A DNA stretch of 64,000 bases from Schizochytrium sp. CCTCC M209059 (GCA_000818945.1 KN805373.1:616103-680102); one strand, 5' to 3'. Counted from the first letter of the stretch, positions 11,748-23,067 are shown. Notes: generated by a model not told the origin, from the letters alone. Made by a program: numbers and translations.

Positions 11748-12297
11748 TTTTTTTCTCCTGCCGAAGTAGTAGGCTTAAGCCTATCATTCTTCCTACCTTT
11801 TATTGTTCTTCTAGCAGATAGAAACAGACAAGCAAAACAAAAACATGTTCGCTTTGTCTCTCGTTGCTGACTTCGTGCATTTTAGGATGTAGCTGGCGTC
11901 TTGCTCGCTTCAAGACTTGCACCCTCTGGCCACGAGTAAACGCGAACACTCGCCTCTGCTTTGGGGAATAGGTAGGGCAGACAGTACAGATGACAGATTA
12001 CGTGAGTCCCCTCTCATGTGTCATGCGCTCACTGACGGCTGACGTGCCAACAACCAAGAAAGAAGACGATTTCCAGCGCGTGCCAAGGCAAGCGATGGAC
12101 TGGGCGAAATAAATCGTAACGCAAGCGCGTTCGGCCAGCATCTGGCATCTTCGTTCCAGACTCGGACGTCGTCGGCCTTGCGGGGTCGCCCGCCCGCGCC
12201 AAAGCCACCTTCTAGCCCCACCCCCCCTCTCGCCTGGGCGCCAACCCGCGAGCGCGTGGCAAACGCCGCTCGTCCGTCCGTGCGCCTTGGGGTGAAC
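11748..12297. other. intergenic region between the tandem paralogues
   Basis: No supported gene. It holds the 3' end of copy 1 and the promoter of copy 2. The open frame of copy 2 extends into it only to a TTG. Confidence 0.6.
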
Positions 12298-13983
12298 ATG
12301 GGCGCACTTCGGCGGGCCCAGCTTGGAGCGCGTTTTACGTTGCTCGGCATGCTTGTCGCCGTCGCTGCCGCTACCGCTGCCGAGGAGTTCAACGAAAAGC
12401 GAAGGGTTGCAAGCCCCCTTCCCACCCCCGAATGCCCGATGGTGGAGACAGCAGAACAGGCAAAGACCTTGTGTACTGGCATATTTCGTCTCTGGGGTCA
12501 CCGCGACGGCGCGACGGTCCTCGCAAGCGGCGCGACGCAAAGCGGGCCATATCAATGCAGCTCCTGCGGCATTGGCTACATTTGCCCTGCGAGCGATTGC
12601 CCAGACACCGTGCTTGCCTATTCCAACGAAACATTCATTGCAAGTTCTGTACTCCCTTCGTGTCCTAATTTGGATGGCAACAATTTCTCAGTGTTCCAGG
12701 AGCCCGCCTCCCCCTCTTGCGCCGAGTTGCAACAGCTTTGCATCGATGCCGATGCCGGGTGGCTCATGTACGCAAAGATATACTCACATCAATACCGCTA
12801 TAGCTCGTTTGCCTGTGCCGGCTGCGAGGCGACTGATGCCTTCGAGGGTGTTGCGGACGAGAACGAAGTTCCTTTCGATAAACCACAAATGATCGCGCTC
12901 TACATCATGAGTCTCCTCTTTTTCATGGTGAGCGCTGTTGTCGACTATCAGGTCTTCAAATATGGGTCCATCGAGTCGCGCAAAGTTCCTGGTAATACCG
13001 TCGGTACACACTCTACCAGTGCTTGGCGTCTCCGGTACATTCTCTATCTTCTGGGCTACATTGATGAGACGGGTCATCCCAAGTACATGTGCTGCAATTC
13101 ATGTGCATGCAACCAAAGCTGTCGCAGCAAATTATCCAAACTCTGGGATATCCTGTCTGTCTCTATCATGTCCTTCGGAGTGAATTGCCTCTTTCAACCT
13201 TCCCATGTTGGATCGTACACGTGCTATTTCGACGGCCTTGTCGACACAGACCAGGGCGACACGACGGCAACAACTCGATTCGGGCCCGCGTTCCTCTCTC
13301 AATTTGGAAAAGACGATGCAGCAGCAGGATACGAGCTTAGTCCGCAATTCTTCTCCTTTTACGGGCCAGATTTTTTCCTCAGTGAGCTTTCAATCCTCTT
13401 GTTTCAACTGTCTGCCAACATTATGCGACAAGCTCTTTCGGATGCTGGCTATGTCTCAGAGATTGTGACTCGTGTCTTTACGCTCGTCTTTGCGATCTCG
13501 TTCTGCGTTGTTTCAATCATCTTAGACTGGACGGTTGAGGATCTAGGATGGCTTTTCCAAACCTGGCTCGTTGGCCTTTTCATTCTTGTTCTCTTCATTG
13601 GGCCCATCGCATCTTTGGTGACTTGGATCATTGGACGAATCATTGCTGCACTCTATGACTACAAGCCTGACCCGGCGGCGCCGGTCTTTGTCATTCTACC
13701 TGTGGCTCTTCCCGTTGAAAGTGAAGTTGGTGAGACCTCCCCTGAATTCGTTCAAGCAAAGTCAGAGGTTGGGTCTGCTCTCGCTAACGTGGCTGTACAT
13801 GTTAAAATTGATGAGCCCGGCTCTGAAGAGAACGAGTCTGCTGGGAGCCCTGGCAGCGATATTGATGATGATGATGATGATGATGATGATGTGGAAGAAA
13901 CTGGAGATCAAGACGATGCAACGCAGGTTTTGGCTGATTCTGATGCAGAAAAAACCTTTGATGCGAGTACCAAGCGTCAGTAG
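12298..13983 (+). CDS. cysteine-rich multi-pass membrane protein, tandem copy 2
   Basis: The predicted protein has 561 residues from the first in-frame ATG. A signal-peptide-like start (residues 1-28, ending ATAAEE) leads into the same cysteine pattern as copy 1 (CSSCGIGYICPAS, GWLMYAK, FACAGC), then a membrane segment after KPQMIALY. An extra cysteine cluster (CCNSCACNQSC) lies just after the first membrane helix and is absent from copy 1. Several hydrophobic helices make up the second half. The cytoplasmic tail is longer than in copy 1, acidic, and contains a run of nine aspartates encoded by a GAT repeat. Same strand, about 550 bases from copy 1, consistent with tandem duplication. Function unknown. 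Confidence 0.85.
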   Translation: MGALRRAQLGARFTLLGMLVAVAAATAAEEFNEKRRVASPLPTPECPMVETAEQAKTLCTGIFRLWGHRDGATVLASGATQSGPYQCSSCGIGYICPASDCPDTVLAYSNETFIASSVLPSCPNLDGNNFSVFQEPASPSCAELQQLCIDADAGWLMYAKIYSHQYRYSSFACAGCEATDAFEGVADENEVPFDKPQMIALYIMSLLFFMVSAVVDYQVFKYGSIESRKVPGNTVGTHSTSAWRLRYILYLLGYIDETGHPKYMCCNSCACNQSCRSKLSKLWDILSVSIMSFGVNCLFQPSHVGSYTCYFDGLVDTDQGDTTATTRFGPAFLSQFGKDDAAAGYELSPQFFSFYGPDFFLSELSILLFQLSANIMRQALSDAGYVSEIVTRVFTLVFAISFCVVSIILDWTVEDLGWLFQTWLVGLFILVLFIGPIASLVTWIIGRIIAALYDYKPDPAAPVFVILPVALPVESEVGETSPEFVQAKSEVGSALANVAVHVKIDEPGSEENESAGSPGSDIDDDDDDDDDVEETGDQDDATQVLADSDAEKTFDASTKRQ

Positions 13984-14601
13984 TCGAAATAAGGGTACAA
14001 AAAGCATAAAAAAGCTTGTGTTTGAATGTTTTCCTACATCATCTCCACCCACGCTCAATGTTTACACCGACACTTTTCTGGTTTAATTTCGTTTGCCTTG
14101 TAACTTAATTCCTCACGATGCGGCGTACGTAGAGCACGCGATAAATACCCTTCTCTCATCGGTAGGTAAAAGAGGCCGCATCGCACCCCACAACCGCGAG
14201 AGAAAAATTCAGCAAACAAGAAGGGCGGCGCCGGGCAGCTTCAACCAGGCCGGGCCGAGAAGGAGCTACTCTGCACTGCATTGCAAAAAAAACAAAACAA
14301 AACAAAAAACGTAACCGATAAAATGGACCATTTGATTACTACACATGATGTTATTTATGGGGTGGGTAGCAAAACCGTCTTTTACAGCCAGCGCGGACCC
14401 GGCGCGAACAGCGCGGCGCGAACAGCGCGGCGCGGCGCGGCGACCAGCAGTGCCGCTCGCAGCACGAAGCTCGCAGAGCCAAGTCGTACAAGGCCGCGGG
14501 CGCCTCATCGCATAGCGTCGCGTCGCGTCTGCTTCGCGCGTAGAGGCGAAGAAGAAAAAGAAATAGAAAGGGAAAGGGACAAGGACGACCAAGAAAGAAA
14601 G
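13984..14601. other. intergenic region, promoter and leader of the SAS-6-like gene
   Basis: No supported gene. The open frame of the next gene continues upstream to 14281, but only from a TTG. An in-frame ATG at 14323 gives an unlikely N-terminus, so 14602 is preferred. GCGCGGC-type repeats lie near 14400-14440. Confidence 0.55.
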
Positions 14602-15384
14602 ATGGACGCAAGCTTCTCGTCGCCGAGGTCTATCTCGAGTGGTCGAAAGGGAAACGCGACCATCTCGTGCCGGTCCGCTGCGGGCAGCCCGCGCGCGGCA
14701 GCGAGCGAAGTCGGCCCTGCTCTGACTCATTTCGACTTCTCCGCTATCGAGGCCATGGATCCCAGCCTTCAGGGAGGCTGGCGCTGCGTGTTCGATCGCG
14801 AAGTTCCACTGGAACTCCGCTATCAGGAAACGAGGGATGGGCCACAGGATGTTGGCACCCTGGAAGCCATCAAGGTCAAGGTTCTTGCTCTTGGTTCAGA
14901 CAACGATCCAGAAGCCCTCCGCATCGAGCTCAGCAGCGAAACCGACCTCTTCTTTCACTATACGCACACCGTCGACGAGGCTGGATTCCGCATCATGCAA
15001 GAACAGCAAAAGCTCATGGTTGAATTTGAGGACTATACCAAGGTACTCACCAGAATGCTCAACAGCTGCATCAAGGAGCCCAATACGCATCTCGCAATCT
15101 TTGTTCTCCAAGAGGACGGACCTTCCCGTCTCGATTTCATCAAAAACATGGAGTACAAATTTGTCGAGCTCCTCACGTGCGACTTTACGCGCTCTAGCGA
15201 GGACCTCGTTCGTCAGCACATCGCTTACCGCTACAACGCCATGAAATCGCGTCTTGCGCTGATGCAAGCTCGATTATCAGATGTCAATTCTCTGGTCAAG
15301 CTCAAAAACCCATCGCTTCTTTTGCAGATTCGTCGTGGCTCCAACGCAAACGGCCACGCTTCCTCGGCTCACTTGCGTAAATGA
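14602..15384 (+). CDS. SAS-6-like protein, N-terminal head domain only
   Basis: The predicted protein has 260 residues. After a serine-rich leader of about 45 residues, the protein matches the globular head of centriole cartwheel protein SAS-6 (XRCC4-like fold). The segment at about residues 104-156 (from EALRIEL to LNSC, with TDLFFHYTH inside) corresponds to the conserved PISA region. A hydrophobic strand (HLAIFVLQ) and a short helix around residues 215-245 follow. The long SAS-6 coiled coil is absent. That fits the short SAS6L type known from other protists, found at basal bodies or apical structures, rather than full-length SAS-6. An alternative model removes a 77-nt GT-AG intron (15377-15453) and ends at 15659, replacing the last few residues with about 70 others; it still has no coiled coil. 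Confidence 0.75.
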   Translation: MDASFSSPRSISSGRKGNATISCRSAAGSPRAAASEVGPALTHFDFSAIEAMDPSLQGGWRCVFDREVPLELRYQETRDGPQDVGTLEAIKVKVLALGSDNDPEALRIELSSETDLFFHYTHTVDEAGFRIMQEQQKLMVEFEDYTKVLTRMLNSCIKEPNTHLAIFVLQEDGPSRLDFIKNMEYKFVELLTCDFTRSSEDLVRQHIAYRYNAMKSRLALMQARLSDVNSLVKLKNPSLLLQIRRGSNANGHASSAHLRK

Positions 15385-15928
15385 TGCTCAAACACCCTCT
15401 TTTTCTCTCGCTCGTTCGCTCTCTTCCTCCTTTTTTTTTCTTTTTCCTTTCAGAACGCAGCTTCTACTCTTTGAAGCAGGAGTTAAATTTTGCGTCGCGG
15501 TCGATTTCTCTCTGTTGTACCACTGGAGACCGCGCGCACCGACTTTTGCTCTCTTTCCCCGCACATCAAAGAACTCCCGGAGCTCCCTCCATATTCGATA
15601 TTCCTGCTTCTTCCACCGATGGCTCGCCTTCGAGCAGTGTACTTCAGAAATTCCGCTGATCGAACACCGTGCAAGTTTGCTCAAAATCAAGAGACATAGA
15701 TCGATTTTTTGTCCTCTTTTCGAAGATTGCCATCCACGAGCACAAATAAATTCTCTGTACCAGCAAGACCAAAACACCTCCTTCCTCCTCCATCGAGTAA
15801 AATTTAATCAATCATGCATCCGTTTGTTCGTTCTTTCGTTCTCATGTTCGGGTGTGTCCTGTGTTCCTTTACCGTGCTCAGTTCCAGGTGCCTTGCCTCG
15901 CGAAGTAGGTGCGCCTCATCTGATTTCG
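15385..15928. other. convergent intergenic region
   Basis: It lies between the SAS-6-like gene and the KH gene, which point at each other. A pyrimidine tract ending in TTTCAG at 15453 could be a real 3' splice site (see findings) or only the T-rich 3' flank seen after several genes here. Confidence 0.5.
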
Positions 15929-17512
15929 TCAGAGACGTTCAAAGTCTTCGCCCACGTGCTCGATGATTTTCTTGGAGATGATACTCTGTGCCAGCTGAAT
16001 CGCATATGGTGTGCCGATAATGGTCACCTTTTGGTAGTGACCCATACCCATACCCACCTCTGCGGCCCGTGGGCCAGGGTTCTTGGAAAAGCTAATACGC
16101 GTCCCGGACTTCTTTTGAATGTCCGAAATCACGGATCCGTTCCGCCCAATAAGATGAGCAACCGCGCCATTCGGGACAAGTCGCTCATACTGTTGCGCTG
16201 TAGAGTGATATGTCTCGCCTCCCGTGCCGCCCTCCATATACGTTGCTGCGCCGAGCGAACTCCTCATGCCGGACGTCCCCATGCCCGCTTGGGAGGCGAC
16301 CTCCTCAATTTTGCTGCTGTTCCAGCCGAGATCTGGGTCCACGTAGCCCTGACTCGACACGCTGTCCGAGTCACCGCCGCTACCGCCCAATCCAACGCCT
16401 TGCGACCCAGTGTAATACCCATTCGCTCCAGGCCCAGTGCTCTGTGATCCAGGAGCAGAAGGAGGATTGAGCCCAGGAATCGGGGGCACGCCCGGTACGA
16501 GGTCTTCGAGAATGAGATTCCCGCTCCCTCGAAGAGGAAAGGGACCACCGAGCTGGTGCTGTGGCTGGACTTGAGGAAGTCCGCCCTGCCAATCTTTGGG
16601 CGTCGATCGATTTTCCGTCATTTGCCGCGAGACCAGGTACTGTGCGAGAGATCGCTCGTACTGTGTCCCCTGAATCGTTACCGACCGCCCAATCGTCCCG
16701 GGTACCACGGAGGTTTCTTGCTCGACCTGGATGCGCGCATGCGAGAGTTCTTGCAGTCGCTTAATGCTGGATCCGCCCTTGCCAATAAGGTGCGGGACGC
16801 TCTCGTGAGGAATGACAATCTTGATCAGTTCTTGCTTCACTCCTTCCTCACGGAGCTTCTCGTGGATTCGCTGCGTAATATGCTGCTGCGTGTACACGGA
16901 GTTTGCCACAGAGCCGACAATGAATATGCGCCGCTCCGATGATCCGAGCGGCATCTTGCTCTTGCTCTCCACGCGAATCGAAACGTTGGCTTCAGCTTCC
17001 AGCTTTGTGATTTCCGATCCAGACTTGCCAATCAAGTGTCCAATGATGTGGGATTGACCTGGAACTAAAAGGACAAGCGTTGTCTGCTTGTCGTCCGAGT
17101 CGTCGCCAATGAAGGCGTCAAACTCGCGGTTTCCACTTTCTTCGTCTTCCACGTCCTCGTCATCGAGGTTCAATCGCTGCCGGAGGAGTCGGAGGGTGCC
17201 TCGCAGAAAACTTTCGGCCGCGGCGCCGTCATTTTCTTTGCACCGCATGATAAAGTCGAGTGCTTCGCCAAAGTCGTCCGACTGGACAAATGTGCCGGGC
17301 AATGAGAGACCCCAGACCGCACCTCCACCGCCGCTGCCTCGTCCATTGCTGCTCCGGGAGCCGGAGGGTCCATCATCGGGCCTGTGCATCGTATGTGTGG
17401 GCGTTGGTGCAGTTGAAAAGCTGGTTGAAACAACGGACGATTGCACGTGGTGATGATGGAGCTGATGTCGAGCATCGTGCGGTAAGGTGAATGGCTCCGC
17501 GCTTGAATTCAT
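15929..17512 (-). CDS. triple KH-domain RNA-binding protein (NOVA/PCBP type)
   Basis: The predicted protein has 527 residues from the first in-frame ATG at 17512; the frame extends upstream only to a TTG. Three KH domains carry the RNA-gripping GxxG loop: GKSG at about 162-165, GKGG at 244-247 and GRNG at 456-459. The first two are adjacent. The third is separated by about 180 residues rich in Gly, Pro, Ser and Gln, the spacing of NOVA and PCBP/hnRNP K relatives. The N-terminus is His- and Ser-rich and followed by an acidic stretch. KH proteins of this layout bind single-stranded pyrimidine-rich RNA and act in splicing, stability or translation. The exact target cannot be read from the sequence. 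Confidence 0.9.
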   Translation of the reverse strand: MNSSAEPFTLPHDARHQLHHHHVQSSVVSTSFSTAPTPTHTMHRPDDGPSGSRSSNGRGSGGGGAVWGLSLPGTFVQSDDFGEALDFIMRCKENDGAAAESFLRGTLRLLRQRLNLDDEDVEDEESGNREFDAFIGDDSDDKQTTLVLLVPGQSHIIGHLIGKSGSEITKLEAEANVSIRVESKSKMPLGSSERRIFIVGSVANSVYTQQHITQRIHEKLREEGVKQELIKIVIPHESVPHLIGKGGSSIKRLQELSHARIQVEQETSVVPGTIGRSVTIQGTQYERSLAQYLVSRQMTENRSTPKDWQGGLPQVQPQHQLGGPFPLRGSGNLILEDLVPGVPPIPGLNPPSAPGSQSTGPGANGYYTGSQGVGLGGSGGDSDSVSSQGYVDPDLGWNSSKIEEVASQAGMGTSGMRSSLGAATYMEGGTGGETYHSTAQQYERLVPNGAVAHLIGRNGSVISDIQKKSGTRISFSKNPGPRAAEVGMGMGHYQKVTIIGTPYAIQLAQSIISKKIIEHVGEDFERL

Positions 17513-18907
17513 CCTTTCGCTGCACGCAGCTGACTGCACTGTGTTCAGTCGAGGGAATGGAGCACGCACGAGCAAGGTTCCGCCAATGAAATGAGGGGGG
17601 TCGTAGCGGCCTCTTCTCGAACACCGCCTCTCAGCACGCAGCGTCAGTGCCCTTATTCTTTTCTCTCGTAAGGCAGAGGATCTAGTGCCTATCTAAACGA
17701 TGGAGTCCCTCCCTCGAGGAGCGCTCGTCGGCGTCCTTGCCCGTCGCGCCCTTCGTGTCCCAAAGCAGCTCGTCCGTTTGTCGCAGCAGACACGGCCAAT
17801 CTATCTCAGACGCCTCCGCTCTTTGTGCAACGACGGCGGAGACAAGCTCTTCAGCCCGTTGCACAGCGGTGCCGTGCTATGCTATGCGCCGCGCCGCGCT
17901 GCGCTGCGCACGCCCCTCTGCGCCGCGCCGCGCGCTGCGCAAGTCTCGAAGACTCAGGCCAAACCGCGTTTGCTTGCTATTTCCCTGTTGCTCTGTTCTT
18001 TTAGCGCCAGCACGCTCGCCCCGGTTGCTTCGCTGCTTCGCTGCTAATGCTTCTCTACTTTTCTGCTTCTGGACACCGACCTGCATGATCTGGCCTGGTC
18101 TGGCCTAGTCAGCCCGCTCGATGGTATTACCTGCTACAGAGATGACGCTCGCGTCGCGCTCGAGCTCGAGCTCCACCGTCACGACGCCAGAAGCATTCGT
18201 GAATCGCGCGGGCCGCGGCGCCATCGTCGCTCCTCTTCTTCATCTTCGCGCGCGTTTGCACCTGGAGCCTCGCTCTGCGTCCTCCATCGTCTTTTCGCTT
18301 GGCCTTTCCTCCTCCTGCTTCTTGCTGTTGCTTTTGCCGCCAGCTCATCGATCCGCTCTCCCCTCTCCCCCACATCGGAAAATTGGAATGGCCAGCGAGA
18401 CCCTTTGCGGTGCCCCGCCGTGGGACGACGCGTGGCCTGCGTCTCCTCTGCAGTTTTTTTGTCTCCTCTTAGGCTGCACTGGAGCCTGAAAGTGGCAGTA
18501 GAAATTGTGCGGAAAGGTGGGGTCAAATTGTCTCTACCGGACGTCCTCAGAGGTTGTGGCTACAATGGGACGGACGGTATAATAAGCAACCCATGAGCCC
18601 GGTGACTGTTGCACACCACCAAGTCAGGTGAGGGTGAGGGAGAGAAGACCGGTTGGAGTGATAAGCACTCTTTCATTGCGTGAGCAGGCACAGGTCCAGA
18701 GGAGGGCGTTGCGGGCGGAATAGGATGTATATATGAAAAGGAATTATTGAACAAAGAGGAAGGAAGGAAGGAAGGAAGGATTTGCGAACCGATCCGGGGC
18801 ACAAGCAAATCAGTGTAACTACAGTGAAGTCTACTGCGAAGTACAATGGCCTTTCAAATAACTTTTTTGCCCTTGTATTTGTTTTATCTGTTCTTTTAAT
18901 TTTTTCA
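17513..18907. other. intergenic region with a possible small spliced gene
   Basis: No gene is firmly supported. On the minus strand, an ATG at 18224 opens a protein-like frame that reaches a GTAATA donor-like site near 18132. A second open stretch on the same strand runs to a stop at 17682. These could be two exons of a protein of about 90 residues (see findings). The rest is the KH gene promoter, GCGC-rich repeats and a GGAA repeat near 18770. Confidence 0.4.
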
Positions 18908-21900
18908 TCAAGCTGCTTTGCTAATGCGACGGAGAATTAGCTGGGTCGAAATGCGCCTTGCAGATCCATGCGCTGGCGTAGAAGTACGATGCTTCAGTAG
19001 ACTAGCACGCCGTGCTTGCGCCACTTTGCAGGTTGCGCCTGTGATGAAAAAGTCGTCCAAACTTGATCGATCAACTGCAAGAGCAACAACGCAGCTCATG
19101 GCGAGCAGATACGATGGAAAATCCATCTTGAAGTATCGACTGTGCGATGGCTCGTCTTGCGAGCTCCACGGAATACACGCAGAAAAGAACAGTACGGCAA
19201 TTGCTCTGTCTACACTTACATTGCCTTCCACGATGTTGTGTGTTGGCGGGGACGACTCTGCCGAGCGGGTTCCCGTTTCATCAGGATACATGGATGGCTT
19301 AGAAAACGTAGCAGCAGGCTGCGTAGACACATTTTTAGAATTTTGAGCTTCGAATGTCTTTGCAGCGGCCCTTGCTGTCAAGAGGCCTGCAAGATTGAGA
19401 TTTCGAAGCCACTCACCAATCGACATCCATGCCATCTCAAATCCCGTCTGATGTGTGCCCGCGTTACTTGCGTACAGTCGAAGCAACGTCGGAATGTTGC
19501 GCCCAAAGACCTCGTGCACTGGTTTGTCTTGCAAACGCGCTCGAAGGTAGCCTTCTCGGTCGAACCGCTGTGCTCGAGGAAATACAAACCGATCCAACAG
19601 AATGGAGAGAGCTATACTTTCGTGAACTGCTTTTTCTCCAAAACTCACGAGCGCTAGTTTCAGCAGGAAGGTCAAGAATTTGGCGCGCGTCAGGCCCCAG
19701 ACCTGAGGCGGCTCGTGCTTGCCTGCAGAGCCTTCAACGAGGGTCCCAGCGGTGGACTGCCGTGCAAGTGTTATCTTAAGCTTGCGTTGCTGATTCTGGT
19801 ACCGCTGCAACTGCTCTTTCAGAACGATCTCATACGTCTGCTCAGCTTGCGTCCAGGAACAAAGTTGATATTTCTCGACGCAACCTCCCCTTGTGACGTG
19901 TTCATACATAGTCATGGCCCCATCAACACTCAGCAGGCAGGCGGAGCGAGGCAGAGAACTTGCGCAGTCCAAGGTTGAATAGACCGCAAAGACGTTGCAA
20001 AGATGTTCGTACGACTCCTCAAGCAGCGCGCGCGTTCGCTCCTGTTCGACACGAGATGAAATAAGGGCGTCAATCTCACTCGCAATCCAATCGCCTTGGA
20101 AAAGAACTGCTCGGGAATCCGCACTGAATTGTGCTCGAAAGTGGGCATCTAAACGTGTTCCTATCCAAGATGGTCCTGCGCGAAAACCAATGTCGTCAGG
20201 TCTAGTCTTTAATTGTTCTTCTAGAGGCGGCGAGACCAGCTCAAGATTGCGTGGCGGTGACCGCGCCCAGAATTCCCGACGAGAGCCTGGTAAAAGAATC
20301 TTGAACGGGTCGTATTGATCGCTACCCGAGTTGCTCTGGTGGTTGTTGTTATTGTTGTTGTTTTCAAGTCCAACCATGTCTCTACATGATGACTTACTCT
20401 GAATCTCGGCTTCGAGTGCCCATGTTGATGGCGAATGAGCCACGCGAAAACTTGCATCGACATCGAGTGGGTCTCGCCGATTGCCCAGATCGATCCGTGC
20501 AAGCGTCTGCCGTGCTTCGATTGTTGCCACGTTCAGGATGAAATCCTTTTCGTCCGATTGACGTGGCGGATTGACGCGGTCACGCGCGCTTACCAGAGCC
20601 CACGACGTCTGTTGTTCGAGGTCGCTGACTGTAGGAACTCCATCGACAGTAAAGAAGAAGGCTACTTCGCCAGGCGGGCACACGCGATTGACAACAAATT
20701 CAGCCATATCGAAAAGGTTCTCGCCGAGGCGCATGGCTGCTGCGGCAATATGGTCGACCTTGTTTGTTAACATTGGGTCGAGTAAATTGTCATCACTACT
20801 GTCAGTAGGCTTGCATGAGTCTGCGATCTTAAATTCCGTCATGGGACAGCCTGCCCAGGGCGGATAGTCAAAATGCGTGTGCAGTAGAACACGTGCAGAC
20901 TTTTTAGCACATATGGCAAAGCGTTTCGGAAGAAAACCAGCACATACCCAGCATGTTGCGTGCGGGGTCCAAGCGGCGGCTATCATTTCAAAGCGCGTCC
21001 GCACAGATAGTCCATCTGTCTGATGTATTGTCGCGCACATTTCCTCACTTGCATCGCTCTCGCGTAGCATCGAGTGAGTTGGTCCTGGGGAATTTGCGAT
21101 TGGGTCTTCTTTTTCCTGCTTTCTCTTTGACGCAAAATGTAGTTTTCCCATCGCGTCCACGAACCCCGCATTGCCGTCCAAGTGTATACCCACAAGTGTG
21201 CGATTCACCGCGAGGCTCTCCGCAATGCGCTGACATGCTGCCGCGGGGATCAGATTATGACCGAGATTGAGATGGATGAGTCCCCTCTTTCTGACGCTCG
21301 TCTGATGGCGAGTAGTTCCTCGGTTGGACCCGAGCGATACCTCGCTCCTTTTCCGACGAAGCATGGCATTCGAAGAGCTCGATTTGAGTGTTGCAGTGGA
21401 CGAGTGCGCTCCATTGCCCTGAGACACTGCCTCCAGGAGCTTGCAGAGAGTTCCGACGACATCCCCTGGGGTAGCTGCAGGCAGATTCACGAGATTCGAT
21501 GAGAGAGCGCGACCAATGGCGTTGCGGCTCAAATCAAGACTCTCGAGATCAGCTTTGTCGTTGCGGTGGATAGCACGTAGTATGGCGAGCGCTCCGATGG
21601 CACCTGCTTGTGTCCATGCGACCGAAAGAACGCGAAGCGTCTCGTTCCGCACGAGTGCGTTTGCCAATTGGGACACGCCCGCGGGGCCAAGAGGATTGTA
21701 CGAAACGTCGAGACGCTTCAGCGTGCTGTCCTCGGCAAGCGCTACTGAGAGCGCTGCCATGCATCGAGAATCGAGCTTGTTTCGAGACAGATTAAGCTCG
21801 CAGATGCGGTGCGATGAGGATCGTAGAAGCGAGGTGAGCGCGTCGCAGGACCGAGCACCCAGTGCATTTCGTGCAAGAACGAGCGTGAGCGGCTTTGCAA

Positions 21901-23067
21901 TCTTTACTGCTTCGGGATCCGTTTCAGAACCAATGCTGCCAAAGATAGAAGCCCCTCCGTTGTCGGAGAGTCGATTTTCCGACAAGTCGAGCATGGCGAG
22001 ATTCCGACCACGCACGGCCACTTTGGTAGCAGCCACGAGCTTATCGTCACCAAGGCCTCGATGGGAGAGATCGAGATTGGATTCGTCTCGATCGGTGTCC
22101 TCTTTGAAAACAGCGACGGGTTCGGGATACATTCCCGCCTGCTGAACACTTTTGATGATTTCGATCTGGGAGACGACATGCTCATTGGCCCGTTCAGAAA
22201 GATCATCGAGCCGGCGAGGGCTCTGCAAGATCTCGAGGAAGACGCTCTTTCGTGGTCGCGCGAATTTGAGCGACTCCAATGTCTCTTCAAGCTGTGTCAT
22301 GGGTGGGTCCCCGCGGGAACCATCACTATCATCAGCATCGAGAGCCCTGTGGATTGTTGCTGTGGCTGCTACTGCTGTCGATCGAACGCCTGGCTCTACA
22401 ATCTTGGTGTCGATGGTATTCTGGCTTTGTTTTATGATAGCCTTTCGAGGACTCTTCCGGCCTTGCCTTGGAGCAGTTGACGACATGCCGCCTTGGATCG
22501 CTCTTTTATCCGTCGCGTCAGCCTCGGTCTGGAGCGGTGGATGGGGTCGGAGCGTTGGAGTCGTTGCGCGGTCACCGTTGAGCCAATCATGGACGTCTTG
22601 CTCGACGAGGCTGGCATGTTCCGCAACGTGAGCAGGCGGAGGCGTTGAAGGTCGAGGAGGTCTTGGCTTTGTCTCGTTCGTTATTTTACGTTTTGGCGAG
22701 GATCCCGTCGAGCGAGTCGTTTGAGGCGGTCGCCCGCGCGCTTTCTCCAGCAATGCAAGTTGTGGACGTGTAAGATTTGCTGCGTCTTGCTCACACAAAA
22801 CCTTGACAAGAGCATCTTCGAGAAAGGTTGACATTGCATCGACTCTGTCATCGTCGAGCGGACTCTCACCCGTGTCGTTTGCGTGACTAAGCTGACCGAG
22901 CGCGATTTCTTGACGATGGCGCGAGCCTGCACTTTGGTCACTGCACGCGATAAAAGATCTCGTCAGCGAGAGTGAGATACGCAAAGGCCGACTCGCAGCC
23001 ACGAAATATACACTTACTTTGCCAAGGTCACGGTGCCAAGCACCGCCGGTAGTCCTGACGACGCCAT
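18908..23067 (-). CDS. large leucine-rich-repeat protein (two exons)
   Basis: Exon 1 is 23018-23067 (50 nt, starting MASSGLPAV). A 77-nt intron (22941-23017) follows, with donor GTAAGTG and acceptor GTGCAG. Exon 2 is 22940-18908. The join is in frame and gives 1360 residues. Without it, the long frame would have to start at a GTG. After a basic, disordered region of about 300 residues comes an RNI-type LRR array at about 310-640, with units such as LDLSENRLSD, LNLSRNKLDS and LDVSYNPLGP. The remaining 700 residues are helix-rich with scattered Cys and Trp and an Asn run, and were not recognised. RNI-type LRRs are protein-binding scaffolds. A cytoplasmic or flagellar scaffold is possible but unproven. 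Confidence 0.85.
22941..23017 (-). other. spliceosomal intron in the LRR gene
   Basis: 77 nt on the minus strand from GTAAGTG to GTGCAG. It separates an ATG-starting 50-nt exon from the long exon and keeps the frame (codon split 2+1). It is one of very few introns visible in the window. Confidence 0.8.

Noticed and set aside
18121..18489. 122-codon plus-strand frame with a hydrophobic stretch
   Set aside because: Ser/Leu-rich composition and overlap with more protein-like minus-strand sequence. No domain seen.
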